Positions 9,140 to 18,454 of a stretch of 64,000 nt of DNA are shown in pieces; position 1 is the stretch's first letter; each line of letters starts with the position of its first letter. The stretch is taken from positions 310,001 through 374,000 of the forward strand of contig JAKCFM010000001.1 of NCBI GenBank assembly GCA_025041195.1, written 5' to 3'. A program made the translations under genes and the position numbers. This DNA is from Halobacteriales archaeon YIM A00013 (lineage in GTDB: Archaea; Halobacteriota; Halobacteria; Halobacteriales; Haloarculaceae). The notes below the pieces were generated by a model. The model did no database searches, was not told where the DNA came from, and was given only the letters and a program-made list of their open reading frames with translations.

Positions 9140-9499
9140 TTACTGATCGGCGTCGTCCTCGATCTTGGCCGTGTGGATCACTTTCAGTGGGACGTTTTTG
9201 AGCGCGCCACCGATCTCGCTTTTTGCGACCCGCTGGGCGTGCTGTTCGCTGTCGACGTTGAAAACGTCCATTTCGAGGATAAGCCCGACCAGCGCGGTGT
9301 CTGCGGCGATATACGCCGAGTCGAACGCTTCATTGCAGACCGGACACTCCGTCGCACCGATCTCGACTTCGACGTAGTCCATATCCGTCTCGTTCAATCG
9401 TTTGCCGGCTTCGCTAACCGCGACACCAATCGCATCGTTTATACTTTCGACATCTCTCACAAGCCACGCAGCCTCGACGGCGACGAGATAGTTGCTCAT
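9140..9499 (-). CDS. UPF0212/DUF555 family protein
   Basis: A small archaeal protein (119 aa) of the UPF0212 family. It starts MSNYLVAVEAAWLVRDV, has a CxxC pair (ECPVCNEAF) near residue 55 and ends with KVIHTAKIEDDADQ. The cysteine pair suggests a metal site but no function is established. The start is at 9499 rather than at the longer open frame at 9544, because conservation begins with MSNYLVA. It precedes the HTH-CBS gene on the same strand with 51 bases between. Confidence 0.8.
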   Translation of the reverse strand: MSNYLVAVEAAWLVRDVESINDAIGVAVSEAGKRLNETDMDYVEVEIGATECPVCNEAFDSAYIAADTALVGLILEMDVFNVDSEQHAQRVAKSEIGGALKNVPLKVIHTAKIEDDADQ

Positions 9500-9926
9500 G
9501 CACCGTCTTAGAATTCGAGGATATCCATCTTTGTGGTTCGACAATGTGATTTTAAGATTACATCTAGGGACGAAATGGTATATAGATGGTTCTTATGTCA
9601 ATGTAAATGGTAATTAAGTGGAACGCAACTTGCCGAATATGTTGGAAATTCGCAGGTGATATGCGTAATAATGGTGCGTATTATGCTCGCACCCCACTGT
9701 TCGACTCGGTTCGCGGATGACACAGCTATCTCGCCCATAGGTTATGGTGAACCAATGAATCAGGAATGTGTCATCTCCCTCGTTGATACGTTCGTGGCTC
9801 CGTTGGGTGCATCGTGAGCACCGTCGAACGCTCTCCAGGATAAAACCACCAGACGACAGCGTGGTTGCCTGATTTTGCCTGTCGGAACCCTTTTCTGTCT
9901 CAAGTTTGTTCCCGGCAGGTGAGGAC
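9500..9926. other. Intergenic region
   Basis: About 430 bases between two divergent genes, AT-rich on the left. I see an imperfect inverted repeat, GATGACACA at 9716 with TGTGTCATC at about 9767, that could be an operator or hairpin. I find no tRNA and no convincing reading frame. The right end carries GAGG just before the small membrane protein. Confidence 0.4.
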
Positions 9927-10100
9927 ATGTTGAGACGGCTTCGGTCAATAGGCCTGTTCGCACTGTATCAGATCATCATCGTCACGGGGATTGTGCTGCT
10001 TCCGTTTGGAATGGTGGCCACTCGAATGGGTGTCCCGTTCCCATTCCAGCGGCTCCTCCGTCTATTTGCACCGTCGGAGGCGTCGACTGACGGTCGGTGA
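9927..10100 (+). CDS. Small single-span membrane protein
   Basis: A 57-residue protein: a basic start (MLRRLRSIG), one long hydrophobic segment (residues 10-35) and an amphipathic tail ending in ASTDGR. GAGG stands a few bases before ATG 9927. It lies 49 bases upstream of psmB in the same direction, an arrangement that may reflect co-transcription. No function is known to me. Confidence 0.55.
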   Translation: MLRRLRSIGLFALYQIIIVTGIVLLPFGMVATRMGVPFPFQRLLRLFAPSEASTDGR

Positions 10101-10149
10101 ACTGCTCGAAGGAGTGCTTTTATCAGCACTGGGTGGGTACGCGCTACTA

Positions 10150-10872
10150 ATGCGCGAACACCAGCTTTCGGGGCAGGTTTCCGTCCCAGATCGGCGTGAT
10201 TACCTACCGCCAGTGCACGAACCGGAGCTCGGTTCACTGCCGGACGTATCGACTGCCGATATGGATTCGGTGAACAAGACTGGAACGACGACGATCGGCA
10301 TTGCTGCCGAGGATGGTGTCGTCATCGCGACCGACATGCGCGCGAGTCTTGGTGGTCGATTCGTTTCGAATAAGAACGTCCAGAAGGTCGAGCAGATCCA
10401 CCCAACGGGGGCAATGACCCTCGTTGGGAGCGTTGGGGGCGCTCAATCGTTCATCCGCAACATGCGTGCGGAGGTGAATCTGTACGACGTTCGCCGTGGT
10501 GAGGAGATGTCGATCCACGCGCTCGCAACGATCGCCGGCAACTACGCCCGTGGTGGGCCATTCTTCCAGATCAATCCAATTCTCGGCGGCGTTGACAGCG
10601 ATGGCTCACACGTCTACTCGATCGATCCGGCCGGCGGCGTGATGGAAGACGACTACACCATCACTGGTTCCGGTCTGACGGTCGCCTACGGCACGTTAGA
10701 GCGTGAATACGAAGACGATCTCTCGATTGCAGAGGCAAAATCGGTCGCCGCAAGCGGTATCAAAGCCGCAGTTGAGCGTGACACCGGCTCCGGTAACGGT
10801 GTGTATCTCGCCGAAATCACTGACGAAGGCGTCGAGATTGCGGGCCACAAGGCGTTCGAGGACGTCCTGTAG
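10150..10872 (+). CDS. psmB: Proteasome subunit beta
   Basis: Catalytic subunit of the archaeal 20S proteasome. A propeptide of 45 residues ends in KTG, and autocleavage would expose Thr46 (TTTIGIAAEDGVV), the N-terminal nucleophile. The other catalytic residues follow the usual spacing (ATDMRAS, Asp near mature residue 17; SNKNVQKV, Lys33). The start at ATG 10150 gives 240 aa, typical for haloarchaeal PsmB. It converges with the HEAT-repeat gene, with stops two bases apart. The alpha subunit is not in the window. Confidence 0.95.
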   Translation: MREHQLSGQVSVPDRRDYLPPVHEPELGSLPDVSTADMDSVNKTGTTTIGIAAEDGVVIATDMRASLGGRFVSNKNVQKVEQIHPTGAMTLVGSVGGAQSFIRNMRAEVNLYDVRRGEEMSIHALATIAGNYARGGPFFQINPILGGVDSDGSHVYSIDPAGGVMEDDYTITGSGLTVAYGTLEREYEDDLSIAEAKSVAASGIKAAVERDTGSGNGVYLAEITDEGVEIAGHKAFEDVL

Positions 10873-10874
10873 CG

Positions 10875-13800
10875 CTATCTGTGTGGCTGGGGTAGCTCTC
10901 CGTCGTCGGCCGCCGGTAGAATCGCTCGCATCGCGGTTTCTCGCAGGAATTCGTCTTCCGTTTCGAGCAACCCAACCAGCTTCTCGATCGCGTCGGTGAT
11001 CGCGGCCGGATTGGCTTCGGCGATCGAAGCGATCGCGGCCACGGCGTTTTTCTGGATGATCCCATCGTCGGCGTCGAGCAGCGCAACCAGGTTATCAACG
11101 GCCGCAATGGCCGCATTTGGCGCGTAGTTCGTTATCTCTTTGATCGTTCTGACGGCGAGCTCCTGTGTTGTCGGCTCGCCGGTTAGATGGCCAACCAGCA
11201 CGTCAATCGCGGGTGCGGCCGCACCGGGTGTCGTGGTCGCAATCGCTGCGGTAGCTCGGGCAGCCCGTCGCTGGACGGCTGGATCCGGATCGTCGATCAT
11301 CGCCCCGAACTGTCCAACCGGTGGGATCGAAAGGCCTGTTGGAGAGAGCGCGATCGATTCCAGCGCGGTGATGGCCTGGCGTCTGACGTACGGATCGTTC
11401 GCCCCAAGACAGCGTTGCAGCTGCGTTTCTGCGGTGAGCGTGGCGTCAGGATCGTGTTCTGCAGCCCTGGCGATCGCATAAATTGCCGTCTTCCGGACGA
11501 GTGCTTCTGGGCTGTCGAGAAACGAGGCCAGCGATTCCGTCGCTGGAACGGCGACTGCTGGATCACTTTTTGCGATCCAGCCAATGCCGATCACCGCACC
11601 GTGCTGTAAGTAGCGATTCTCGTCGTCGAGCAGTTCAATGAGCGAACTGACTGCCGGGAGTGCAGTGGTCGGCGATCCGTAGGCAATCAACACCGTTGCC
11701 TGTACCGCGAGCTCTTTCGTGTACGGATCATCGACCGAGAGCAGTGGAATGAGCGACTCGATGGCCGTTCCCACTGTCTTCGGGGCGGTATCTGCGAGCA
11801 CGGCCATCGCCGTCACGGCGATCGACCGCCCGATCGTCGCTCCGGAGCCAAGCAGCTTGGCGAGCGTGCGAACGGTCGATTCGGATAGCTCTTCGTCTGG
11901 CTCGACGCGTGCGAGCGCCTCAAGTGCCCCAACAGCCGACCGTTGGGCATCGAGGGCGTTGGCACCGAGTCGTGGCAACAGCGCATCCACTGACGGCGTC
12001 GATGTGGGTGGAAGCTGGATGACAAACGAGACGACCGTCCGTGTGGCCGCCTTTCTGATCGGCACGGCCTCGGCAGCGAGCTGTGGGACGACGATATCGA
12101 TGACGGGAATGATCGCCTCAGGGATCGACGTTGCAATCTCAGCGATTGCGTACAGCGCGTTTTCCTGGACGGTTTCGGATGGATCGCCGAGCATGGTTTC
12201 AAGGAGCGAAACCATTCCAGCGATCGATTCCGGTTCAACACCGCTAATCGCGGCGATTGTCCCGGCGGCGTGCTCTCTGACGCCCCGTGGGGTGCTGTCG
12301 TCCGTGAGGGCCTCGGAAACGACATCAGTGGCCGGAACGACCGACTCCGGGTCAGCGGTTACGATCGCCTGGAGCGCTGCTGCGCTGTGTTGCTGGAGCA
12401 ACTCGTCATCGGCAACCAGACACGCAGAGAGCTCATCCACGACCGAACTCGCCGCTGTTGGCCGCACGGTCGTGATTTCAGCGATAATTCGCACTGCTTT
12501 GGTCTGGAGCGACCGCCATTCGCTCGACAGCAACGGCGTGAGCGTCTCGACCGCACCACAGGCAGCACTTGGCGCGACAATCGCCACGTCGCACAGCGCA
12601 CAGATTGCTTTCCACCGGATGAGTCGCTCGTCGCTTTCGAGACATTCGATCAACGACGGTGTCGCCCCAATCACTGTCCGTGGCGCCACCTCCGCGATGG
12701 CGGCGACGACACGCGCTGCGTTGGCCCGAACGCTCCGGTCGTCAGCCGCAAGCATCGGAATGATCGCCGGGGCTGCTGGAACGACGGCGTCGGGCTCCTG
12801 GATGGCTATTTCTGCGAGCGCACGGACGATGAGCGCATCAGTGTCAGAATCCTCGCCGAGGAGCGTCGTCAGCGGTCTGACAGCCGGCGTGGCCGCCCGT
12901 GGAGAGGTTGTGCCGACGACCATGATCGCTGCCGCAACGTATTTTTGCACAATCTGTCGGTCGGAGTCGAGCAAGAACAAGAGCGGATCAACCGCGGGCA
13001 CCGCACCGTCTGGAACGTCCGAGGCAATTTCAACGATCGAGCGCAAGGCGAGTTGCTGGCCGATCGATTCATCGGCGTCGATTAGCGTTGCCAGCGCGTC
13101 GACCGCCCTGATCGAAGGACGGGTAGCCCCCTCAGTCAGGGCGGCGATCGTTCGCGCCGCCTGTTTTCGGACGAACGACTCGTTGGTGTCCAGTGGCGCC
13201 AGTAACGAATCCACCATCGGCGTCACTCGATCGGGCATGCTTGACGTGATAGCAATCACCGCCCGGATCGCAGACCGCTGGATGGCAGAATCGTCCGCAG
13301 TCAGCAGTCTGAACAGTGGATAGTAGGCGTCGATAACGGCTTCGGGAGCGTGCTGTGCCACAGCGGCGACGATGTGGACCGCCGCACTGCGGGTGATCGA
13401 ATCGTCGCAGTCGAACAGCTCGACGGCCGGATCGACCGCCGGAATGACCGCTTCTGGGTCGATATCGGCAATTTCTGAGAGCGAGCAGATCGCGATCTTT
13501 CGTTGATACGGCTTCTCTGCGGTGAGTCGTTCGACGAGCGCGTCGATCGCTGGGCGCACCGCAGTTGGAGATGAGAGCGTGATGCCGGCAAGCACCTCCA
13601 GTGCGGCCTGCTGGCCGCTCGAATGGCTGGTCTGGAGGATTGTAACCAGGTCAGTGACGGCCCCAGCCGGAATCTCGACCGCAGTCTCGACGATCTGTTT
13701 CAACGAATGGACCGCCAGTGTGCGGAGTGAATCCGATTTCTCATCGAGCAGCGTCACCAGCGGTTCGATTGCGGACTGACAGCGGGCAGGCGACGCCTCA

Positions 13801-14390
13801 GCCAGTGTCCCAATCGTATCGAGTGCCTGGCGAACGAGCGCATCGTCTGTTGATACCAGCACCGAACAGATGCCGTCAATACCCTGCAGTGCGCTGTCGG
13901 GGGCCTGCTCTGCGGCGACGGCGATCGCACGGAGTGCTGCTCGCTGGATGACGGGTTCAGAATCATCCAAGAGTCTTGACAATACGGGAACGTGTTTGAT
14001 GAACTCGTTCGACACTGGAGACGGCGGACCGTTTTCGAAGATTGCGAGCACGATCTGTGCGGTCTGTCTGCGCAGTGCGGTGGAGTTCTCGGCTGGCTGT
14101 AGCCGATGCACGATTGGCTCGGCGTGGGCTGCGATGACATCGTGAAAGCCGTTATCGGCGAACAGACAGAGGCGAGTGGCCGCAAGGAGTTGATTCTCGT
14201 CGGTGTCGCCGCCGGTGTCGGTAGTTCTGGACTCCCGTGTTGCTGCCACGAACGGGCGCGCAAACGGGGTCACCCCGCTATCGAGTATCGTGATGAGCCG
14301 GGGAATTTCGGTGGCAGCAACGTCCTCGGGATCGGGATAGATCTGATCGAGTGAAGTGACAAACGGACCAGTGTCGCATCCCGGTTCCAT
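10875..14390 (-). CDS. Giant HEAT-repeat protein
   Basis: A protein of about 1,171 residues made almost wholly of HEAT-like helical repeats of roughly 38-39 aa. The recurring pattern is a short acidic turn, VRxxAxxAIAxIAE, then PxAVxPAVDxLVxLL; roughly 28 copies can be followed from residue 120 to the end. Such solenoids are scaffolds for protein binding. There is no signal peptide and no added enzyme domain. The first 100 residues differ and may be a capping or binding domain. I start at ATG 14390 (MEPGCDTGP). It follows thiDN on the same strand after 87 bases. Its size is far beyond ordinary archaeal HEAT or PBS-lyase proteins. Confidence 0.8.
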   Translation of the reverse strand: MEPGCDTGPFVTSLDQIYPDPEDVAATEIPRLITILDSGVTPFARPFVAATRESRTTDTGGDTDENQLLAATRLCLFADNGFHDVIAAHAEPIVHRLQPAENSTALRRQTAQIVLAIFENGPPSPVSNEFIKHVPVLSRLLDDSEPVIQRAALRAIAVAAEQAPDSALQGIDGICSVLVSTDDALVRQALDTIGTLAEASPARCQSAIEPLVTLLDEKSDSLRTLAVHSLKQIVETAVEIPAGAVTDLVTILQTSHSSGQQAALEVLAGITLSSPTAVRPAIDALVERLTAEKPYQRKIAICSLSEIADIDPEAVIPAVDPAVELFDCDDSITRSAAVHIVAAVAQHAPEAVIDAYYPLFRLLTADDSAIQRSAIRAVIAITSSMPDRVTPMVDSLLAPLDTNESFVRKQAARTIAALTEGATRPSIRAVDALATLIDADESIGQQLALRSIVEIASDVPDGAVPAVDPLLFLLDSDRQIVQKYVAAAIMVVGTTSPRAATPAVRPLTTLLGEDSDTDALIVRALAEIAIQEPDAVVPAAPAIIPMLAADDRSVRANAARVVAAIAEVAPRTVIGATPSLIECLESDERLIRWKAICALCDVAIVAPSAACGAVETLTPLLSSEWRSLQTKAVRIIAEITTVRPTAASSVVDELSACLVADDELLQQHSAAALQAIVTADPESVVPATDVVSEALTDDSTPRGVREHAAGTIAAISGVEPESIAGMVSLLETMLGDPSETVQENALYAIAEIATSIPEAIIPVIDIVVPQLAAEAVPIRKAATRTVVSFVIQLPPTSTPSVDALLPRLGANALDAQRSAVGALEALARVEPDEELSESTVRTLAKLLGSGATIGRSIAVTAMAVLADTAPKTVGTAIESLIPLLSVDDPYTKELAVQATVLIAYGSPTTALPAVSSLIELLDDENRYLQHGAVIGIGWIAKSDPAVAVPATESLASFLDSPEALVRKTAIYAIARAAEHDPDATLTAETQLQRCLGANDPYVRRQAITALESIALSPTGLSIPPVGQFGAMIDDPDPAVQRRAARATAAIATTTPGAAAPAIDVLVGHLTGEPTTQELAVRTIKEITNYAPNAAIAAVDNLVALLDADDGIIQKNAVAAIASIAEANPAAITDAIEKLVGLLETEDEFLRETAMRAILPAADDGELPQPHR

Positions 14391-14477
14391 ATCTGCTACT
14401 ATATGGTAAATGTGATAATCGTTTGGGATGCGACCGCTCGACACAGTCGCGCCACCCTTACAGGGGAGGCAGCTGGA

Positions 14478-15839
14478 TCACTGCGCATCGAGTGCTCCCG
14501 CAACGGTTCGAACGCGTTCTATCAGCGTTGCTGGTCGCTCTGCGAGCAGTTTGATGATCGGCTCTTTTCCGTGTGCGCCATCGTCGAGGACGGCCACCGG
14601 CGTTTCTGCGACCGACTCGTAGGCCATTCGTGCTCCCCAGCCCATCGTGGCGTTTTCTTCGTGCTTCGTTGGCTCATCAGCGCGGTCATACGCCGCAATC
14701 GGTCCAGAGAGCGCTTTGACAGCCTGTTTACTGGCGTCTGTGTGCCGACAGTTGATCGCGAATCGGATCGCGGGATCGCGCTCGCGCATGGAGAGGAGAA
14801 ATCTGGCCATGTGACTTGAGGCGCCGAATCTGACGCCGCGATTGGGATGGATTCCGTCGATCGTTTTCGTGATTCGCCCTTCGACGGCGGCGATTTCTGT
14901 CGTCGTTTCCGCGTACGGTGTTGCGCCAACAACGTTCATGCCGACTTCCGGGACGAGGTCACGGACGCCGATCTCAGAGAGCGTTTGGACGAGCTCCGTG
15001 ACGGTCTCCTGGAGTGGCTGTCGGTGTGCGGTCTCTCGCAGGCCGACGAGATGGTGGACCGCGCCTGGGCCGTCCCCAACGTCGTTGTGATAGCGAATCG
15101 CCCGCCGCACCAGATCGCTGGCCGAATCGATGGCGCGCTCGATTGAGTCGCCGGCTGCCAGTTTTGCCGTGATCGCACTTGAGAGCATACAGCCGGTGCC
15201 GTGCGTTGCTGTCGTCTCCACTCGCGGATGAGAGAGCGTGGTGGTGGCGTCGGCAGTCGCTAGCACGTCGATCACGTCGTCCGTGGGCAGATGGCCGCCG
15301 GTAAGGAGGACGGTCTCTGCTCCATGTGCTCTGAGAGCTTCTGCGACGGAGCGAGCGTCTGCGGCGGTCGTTGGCTCGGTGTCGGTCAGGACGGCCGCCT
15401 CGTCAGTGTTGGGCGTAATGAGTGTCGCGTGCTTGAAGAGTCGGTCGTACGCCTTGACTGCGGCGGGCGCAAGCAGTCGGTCGCCGCTGGTGGCAACCAT
15501 CACGGGATCGACGACGATCGGGCCATCGAACGTGCTGGCGAACTCGGTGACCAGATCGATCACCGGCTCACTCGCTAGCATGCCGGTTTTCACGGCTCGT
15601 ACATCGAAATCGTCAGTGATGGCCGACAGCTGCGCAGAAATTTCTTCGGTGGGAAGCACGTGTGTCGACGCAACGCCCTGCGTGTTCTGTGCGGTCACCG
15701 CGGTAATGATACTCGTCGGGAACACCCCACAGGCAGCCATCGTTTTACAATCCGCCTGAATGCCAGCGCCGCCACCGGAGTCGCTCCCAGCGATGGTGAG
15801 CGTCACGGGGCGTTCGTCCGGCGCGGGTTGTCGCGTCAT
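14478..15839 (-). CDS. thiDN: Bifunctional HMP/HMP-P kinase and thiamine-phosphate synthase
   Basis: Fusion for thiamine synthesis. Residues 1-260 are ThiD: TIAGSDSGGGAGIQAD for substrate and nucleotide binding, then VVDPVMVATSGDRLL and the anion hole HGTGCMLSSAI. This part phosphorylates hydroxymethylpyrimidine twice. Residues 285-453 are ThiN, the archaeal replacement for ThiE that joins pyrimidine and thiazole phosphates (MNVVGATPYAET, PNRGVRFGASSHMARF, NATMGWGARMAYE). ThiD-ThiN fusions are common in archaea. Its ATG overlaps the stop of the upstream AIR-synthase-like gene by one base, so they form an operon. Confidence 0.93.
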   Translation of the reverse strand: MTRQPAPDERPVTLTIAGSDSGGGAGIQADCKTMAACGVFPTSIITAVTAQNTQGVASTHVLPTEEISAQLSAITDDFDVRAVKTGMLASEPVIDLVTEFASTFDGPIVVDPVMVATSGDRLLAPAAVKAYDRLFKHATLITPNTDEAAVLTDTEPTTAADARSVAEALRAHGAETVLLTGGHLPTDDVIDVLATADATTTLSHPRVETTATHGTGCMLSSAITAKLAAGDSIERAIDSASDLVRRAIRYHNDVGDGPGAVHHLVGLRETAHRQPLQETVTELVQTLSEIGVRDLVPEVGMNVVGATPYAETTTEIAAVEGRITKTIDGIHPNRGVRFGASSHMARFLLSMRERDPAIRFAINCRHTDASKQAVKALSGPIAAYDRADEPTKHEENATMGWGARMAYESVAETPVAVLDDGAHGKEPIIKLLAERPATLIERVRTVAGALDAQ

Positions 15840-16861
15840 TACTCGTCCACCTCCTCGCTCATTGCTGCGACGGCGCCCCAGTACGGATCCACCCGTGGGT
15901 GTTCGATTCGGTCGCCATCAGTAACGACACCGGAGCCATCGGTGACGCGACCCACGTCAGCAGCTGGAATCTCCTCTCGTTCGAGTGCAGCGAGTACGTC
16001 GTCAACGCCGGACGGATCGACGGTCGCGATAAGCGTCCCCTCGCTGATCGCCGCCCACGGGTCGATTTCGAACGCCTCACAGACGGCCATTACGCCCGGT
16101 AGTCGTGGGACGGCTTCTGGCGTGAACTCGATACCGACATCACCTGCTCGGGCGAGTTCGTACAGCCCGCCGTGAATGCCACACTCGGTCGCGTCGTGCA
16201 TCGCCGTCACGGGGCCGGCCGCGGCCGCCGTCAGTGCATCACGCACGGGACTCATGTCGTAAAACCGGGACTGGGCGGCTGAAACCGTCTCCTCGGAGAG
16301 CTCCGCACGAAGATACTCCTCAAACTGATAGGAAAGCAACCCCGTCGCCTCAATGGCTGGTCCTTTCGTGATTACGACGCGATCACCAACCGTCGCGCCG
16401 TCCGGCCGGACCACGTTCTCGTGTGCCCCAACCGCAAGCGTCGTCGCGCCACCCACCATCGGATATGAACAGCCTTCATACCGAGCGGTGTGACCGGTCA
16501 CAACGCTGACGTCCAGCTTCCTCGCCTCCTCGTCGAACGTGGTCCAGACACGTTCGAACTCCTCGTTGGTGATCTCCGGTGGCAGATTGAAATCCACGCT
16601 CAGATGCGTCGGGGGAAGCCCCGACACTGCCACGTCGCTCAGCAGAATGTGAAACGCAAACCAGGCCGCACGCTCGTATCCCAGCGACGGCAGCAAAAAC
16701 ACTGGATCGGTCGCCATCACCACCGCCGTGCCGTTGACATCGATCGCACCGAAATCCACGCCGTGATTCGGCCAAAGCACCACGTCATCCCGCTCTGCAC
16801 CGAGATTCGGATGGATGTACTCGTCGAAAAACGTCCGATCAATTTTTCCGAGGTCTGCCAT
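15839..16861 (-). CDS. AIR-synthase-related (PurM/HypE/ThiL superfamily) protein
   Basis: 340 residues with the PurM-like two-domain fold: DFGAIDVNGTAVVMATDPVF near residue 50, HILLSDVAVSGLPPTHLSVDF near residue 90 and HDATECGIHGGLYELA near residue 222, all in the positions of the ATP-binding elements of HypE and ThiL. The exact substrate is not evident. Translational overlap with thiDN points to a role in thiamine metabolism, possibly a kinase-like step, but this is inference from context. It lacks the cysteine C terminus of the hydrogenase-maturation protein HypE. Confidence 0.75.
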   Translation of the reverse strand: MADLGKIDRTFFDEYIHPNLGAERDDVVLWPNHGVDFGAIDVNGTAVVMATDPVFLLPSLGYERAAWFAFHILLSDVAVSGLPPTHLSVDFNLPPEITNEEFERVWTTFDEEARKLDVSVVTGHTARYEGCSYPMVGGATTLAVGAHENVVRPDGATVGDRVVITKGPAIEATGLLSYQFEEYLRAELSEETVSAAQSRFYDMSPVRDALTAAAAGPVTAMHDATECGIHGGLYELARAGDVGIEFTPEAVPRLPGVMAVCEAFEIDPWAAISEGTLIATVDPSGVDDVLAALEREEIPAADVGRVTDGSGVVTDGDRIEHPRVDPYWGAVAAMSEEVDE

Positions 16862-16914
16862 ACTCGGTGGTACAACCCGGTGGTGTATATGTTGGCTGGT
16901 TCACACTGTGGGTT

Positions 16915-18444
16915 TCAGGGGCGTGCGAACCATTCGACCCGGTCACGTAGATTGGTGTCGAACCGCTGGTCGACGCCAGCCAGCAGTTCGAGCTCTCGTT
17001 GGTCAATCCCGACCCTGAGACTGAACAGCAGATAGCCCCCACCGAACAGGAACACGGTGAGTGCCAGCGCCCTGTACGGAGCGGAGAGCAGCCAGCCGAG
17101 TGTCCCCACCACGATGGTGAGCAACAGCGTTGCGCCCAGTGCGATCGTTCCAAGCGATTTCGACAGCGGATGCATTCCGGTTGCTCGATAGAGCTGCGTG
17201 GTGTAGAGGACGTTGAGAGTACCGTAGGCGACTGCTGTTGCAATGGCCGCACCGAAAAATGAAAACCGGGGGATCAACAGCAGATTCAGTCCCATGTTCA
17301 ACAGCGCCACCACCAGATCGTCGACCATGACAAGTCGTGTCTTTCCGATTGCGGTCAAGCAATCGAGATTCGGCCCAGCGATCGCGTGTGTGAAAAATGC
17401 CAGCGCAAGCACGCGGAGTGCCGTCGCCCCGTGCGTGTATGCGCCTCCGAACGTGAGTCCGATGAGCTCCGTGGGAAAGCAGACGAGCAGCCCGAAGATC
17501 GGAAACGCTCCGAGAAAGATCCATTTCGTGGTGCGCTGATACAGCGTCGCCATGGTGTCGGTGTCACCACGCTCGTGGAGTCGTGAGAGCACTGGCATCA
17601 CGATGAATCCAACCGAGCTCATCGGAACGACGAGCAAGTGGGCCAACGGATACACCGTATTGTACGTCCCCACATCAGCCGTTGGCGAAAAGTAGCCAAG
17701 CATGAACGTATCAACGTCTGAGAATATGAACGTCATGGCAGCAGAGATCACGAGCGGGAGCGAAAAGGCAACGAGCGTTCGTTTGTACGGCGTCGGCGAG
17801 ATCGCTCGCTCGAACAGCGAGGTTTCTCTGGCGACGATGACCAGTCCGACTGTCGCCGCACAGAAATACGCCACGCCGTAGGCCCACGCCACCCCGACAG
17901 CACCAAAGCCTGCAACGATGACGACGGCGATTGCCACAAAGCGGGTGAGTGGCAGGATAATGTTTCGAATCAGCACTTTTGGCCGTGCAGCTTCAAGGCC
18001 CTGGCTCACGCCAACATCGAGTTTCAACAGCGCAGCAATCGGGATAATCGGGCCGAAGACGCGCAACACCGGGGTCACAGCTGGATCGCGAAAGAGTTCC
18101 GTGGCAATCGTCGGCGCGAACATGACGACGAGCCCACCGGCTGCGACGGCAACAGGCATGGCGATACCAAACGCCGCGATGAGCACGCCCCGCCGATCGC
18201 TGGCATCGTCGAATCTGGGGAGAAATCGAGCGACACCGATGTCGAGGCCACCGAGAACGAGCGTCGAGACGACGATCATCGTCGTCACACCGAGCGAGAC
18301 GACGCCGTACTCCAGTGGGCCGAGGACGCGTGCAATGACGAGTTTGGCAAGAAAGGAGATGCCTAGCTCGATCACGAGGCCGAGAAATACGATCGAGCCT
18401 TCGGAGGCGACCGTCGAAAGCGCATCGTCGAGATCGTCAGACAC
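16915..18444 (-). CDS. Oligosaccharide flippase (PST/MATE-type)
   Basis: 509 residues with about 13-14 membrane helices and the N-terminal pattern GSIVFLGLVIELGISFLAKLVIARVLGPLEYGVVSLG, of which the key part is ARVLGPLEYG, typical of Wzx-like polysaccharide transporters. It would move lipid-linked glycans across the membrane for S-layer N-glycosylation or exopolysaccharide. The gene lies 10 bases after a family 2 glycosyltransferase in the same direction and probably belongs to that operon. Specificity cannot be read from sequence. Confidence 0.88.
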   Translation of the reverse strand: MSDDLDDALSTVASEGSIVFLGLVIELGISFLAKLVIARVLGPLEYGVVSLGVTTMIVVSTLVLGGLDIGVARFLPRFDDASDRRGVLIAAFGIAMPVAVAAGGLVVMFAPTIATELFRDPAVTPVLRVFGPIIPIAALLKLDVGVSQGLEAARPKVLIRNIILPLTRFVAIAVVIVAGFGAVGVAWAYGVAYFCAATVGLVIVARETSLFERAISPTPYKRTLVAFSLPLVISAAMTFIFSDVDTFMLGYFSPTADVGTYNTVYPLAHLLVVPMSSVGFIVMPVLSRLHERGDTDTMATLYQRTTKWIFLGAFPIFGLLVCFPTELIGLTFGGAYTHGATALRVLALAFFTHAIAGPNLDCLTAIGKTRLVMVDDLVVALLNMGLNLLLIPRFSFFGAAIATAVAYGTLNVLYTTQLYRATGMHPLSKSLGTIALGATLLLTIVVGTLGWLLSAPYRALALTVFLFGGGYLLFSLRVGIDQRELELLAGVDQRFDTNLRDRVEWFARP

Positions 18445-18454
18445 GGCGCGTAGT

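Noticed and set aside
11719-13323. 534-codon open frame opposite the HEAT-repeat gene
   Set aside because: Ser/Thr/Ala-rich composition is the mirror of the repeats on the other strand; no motif.
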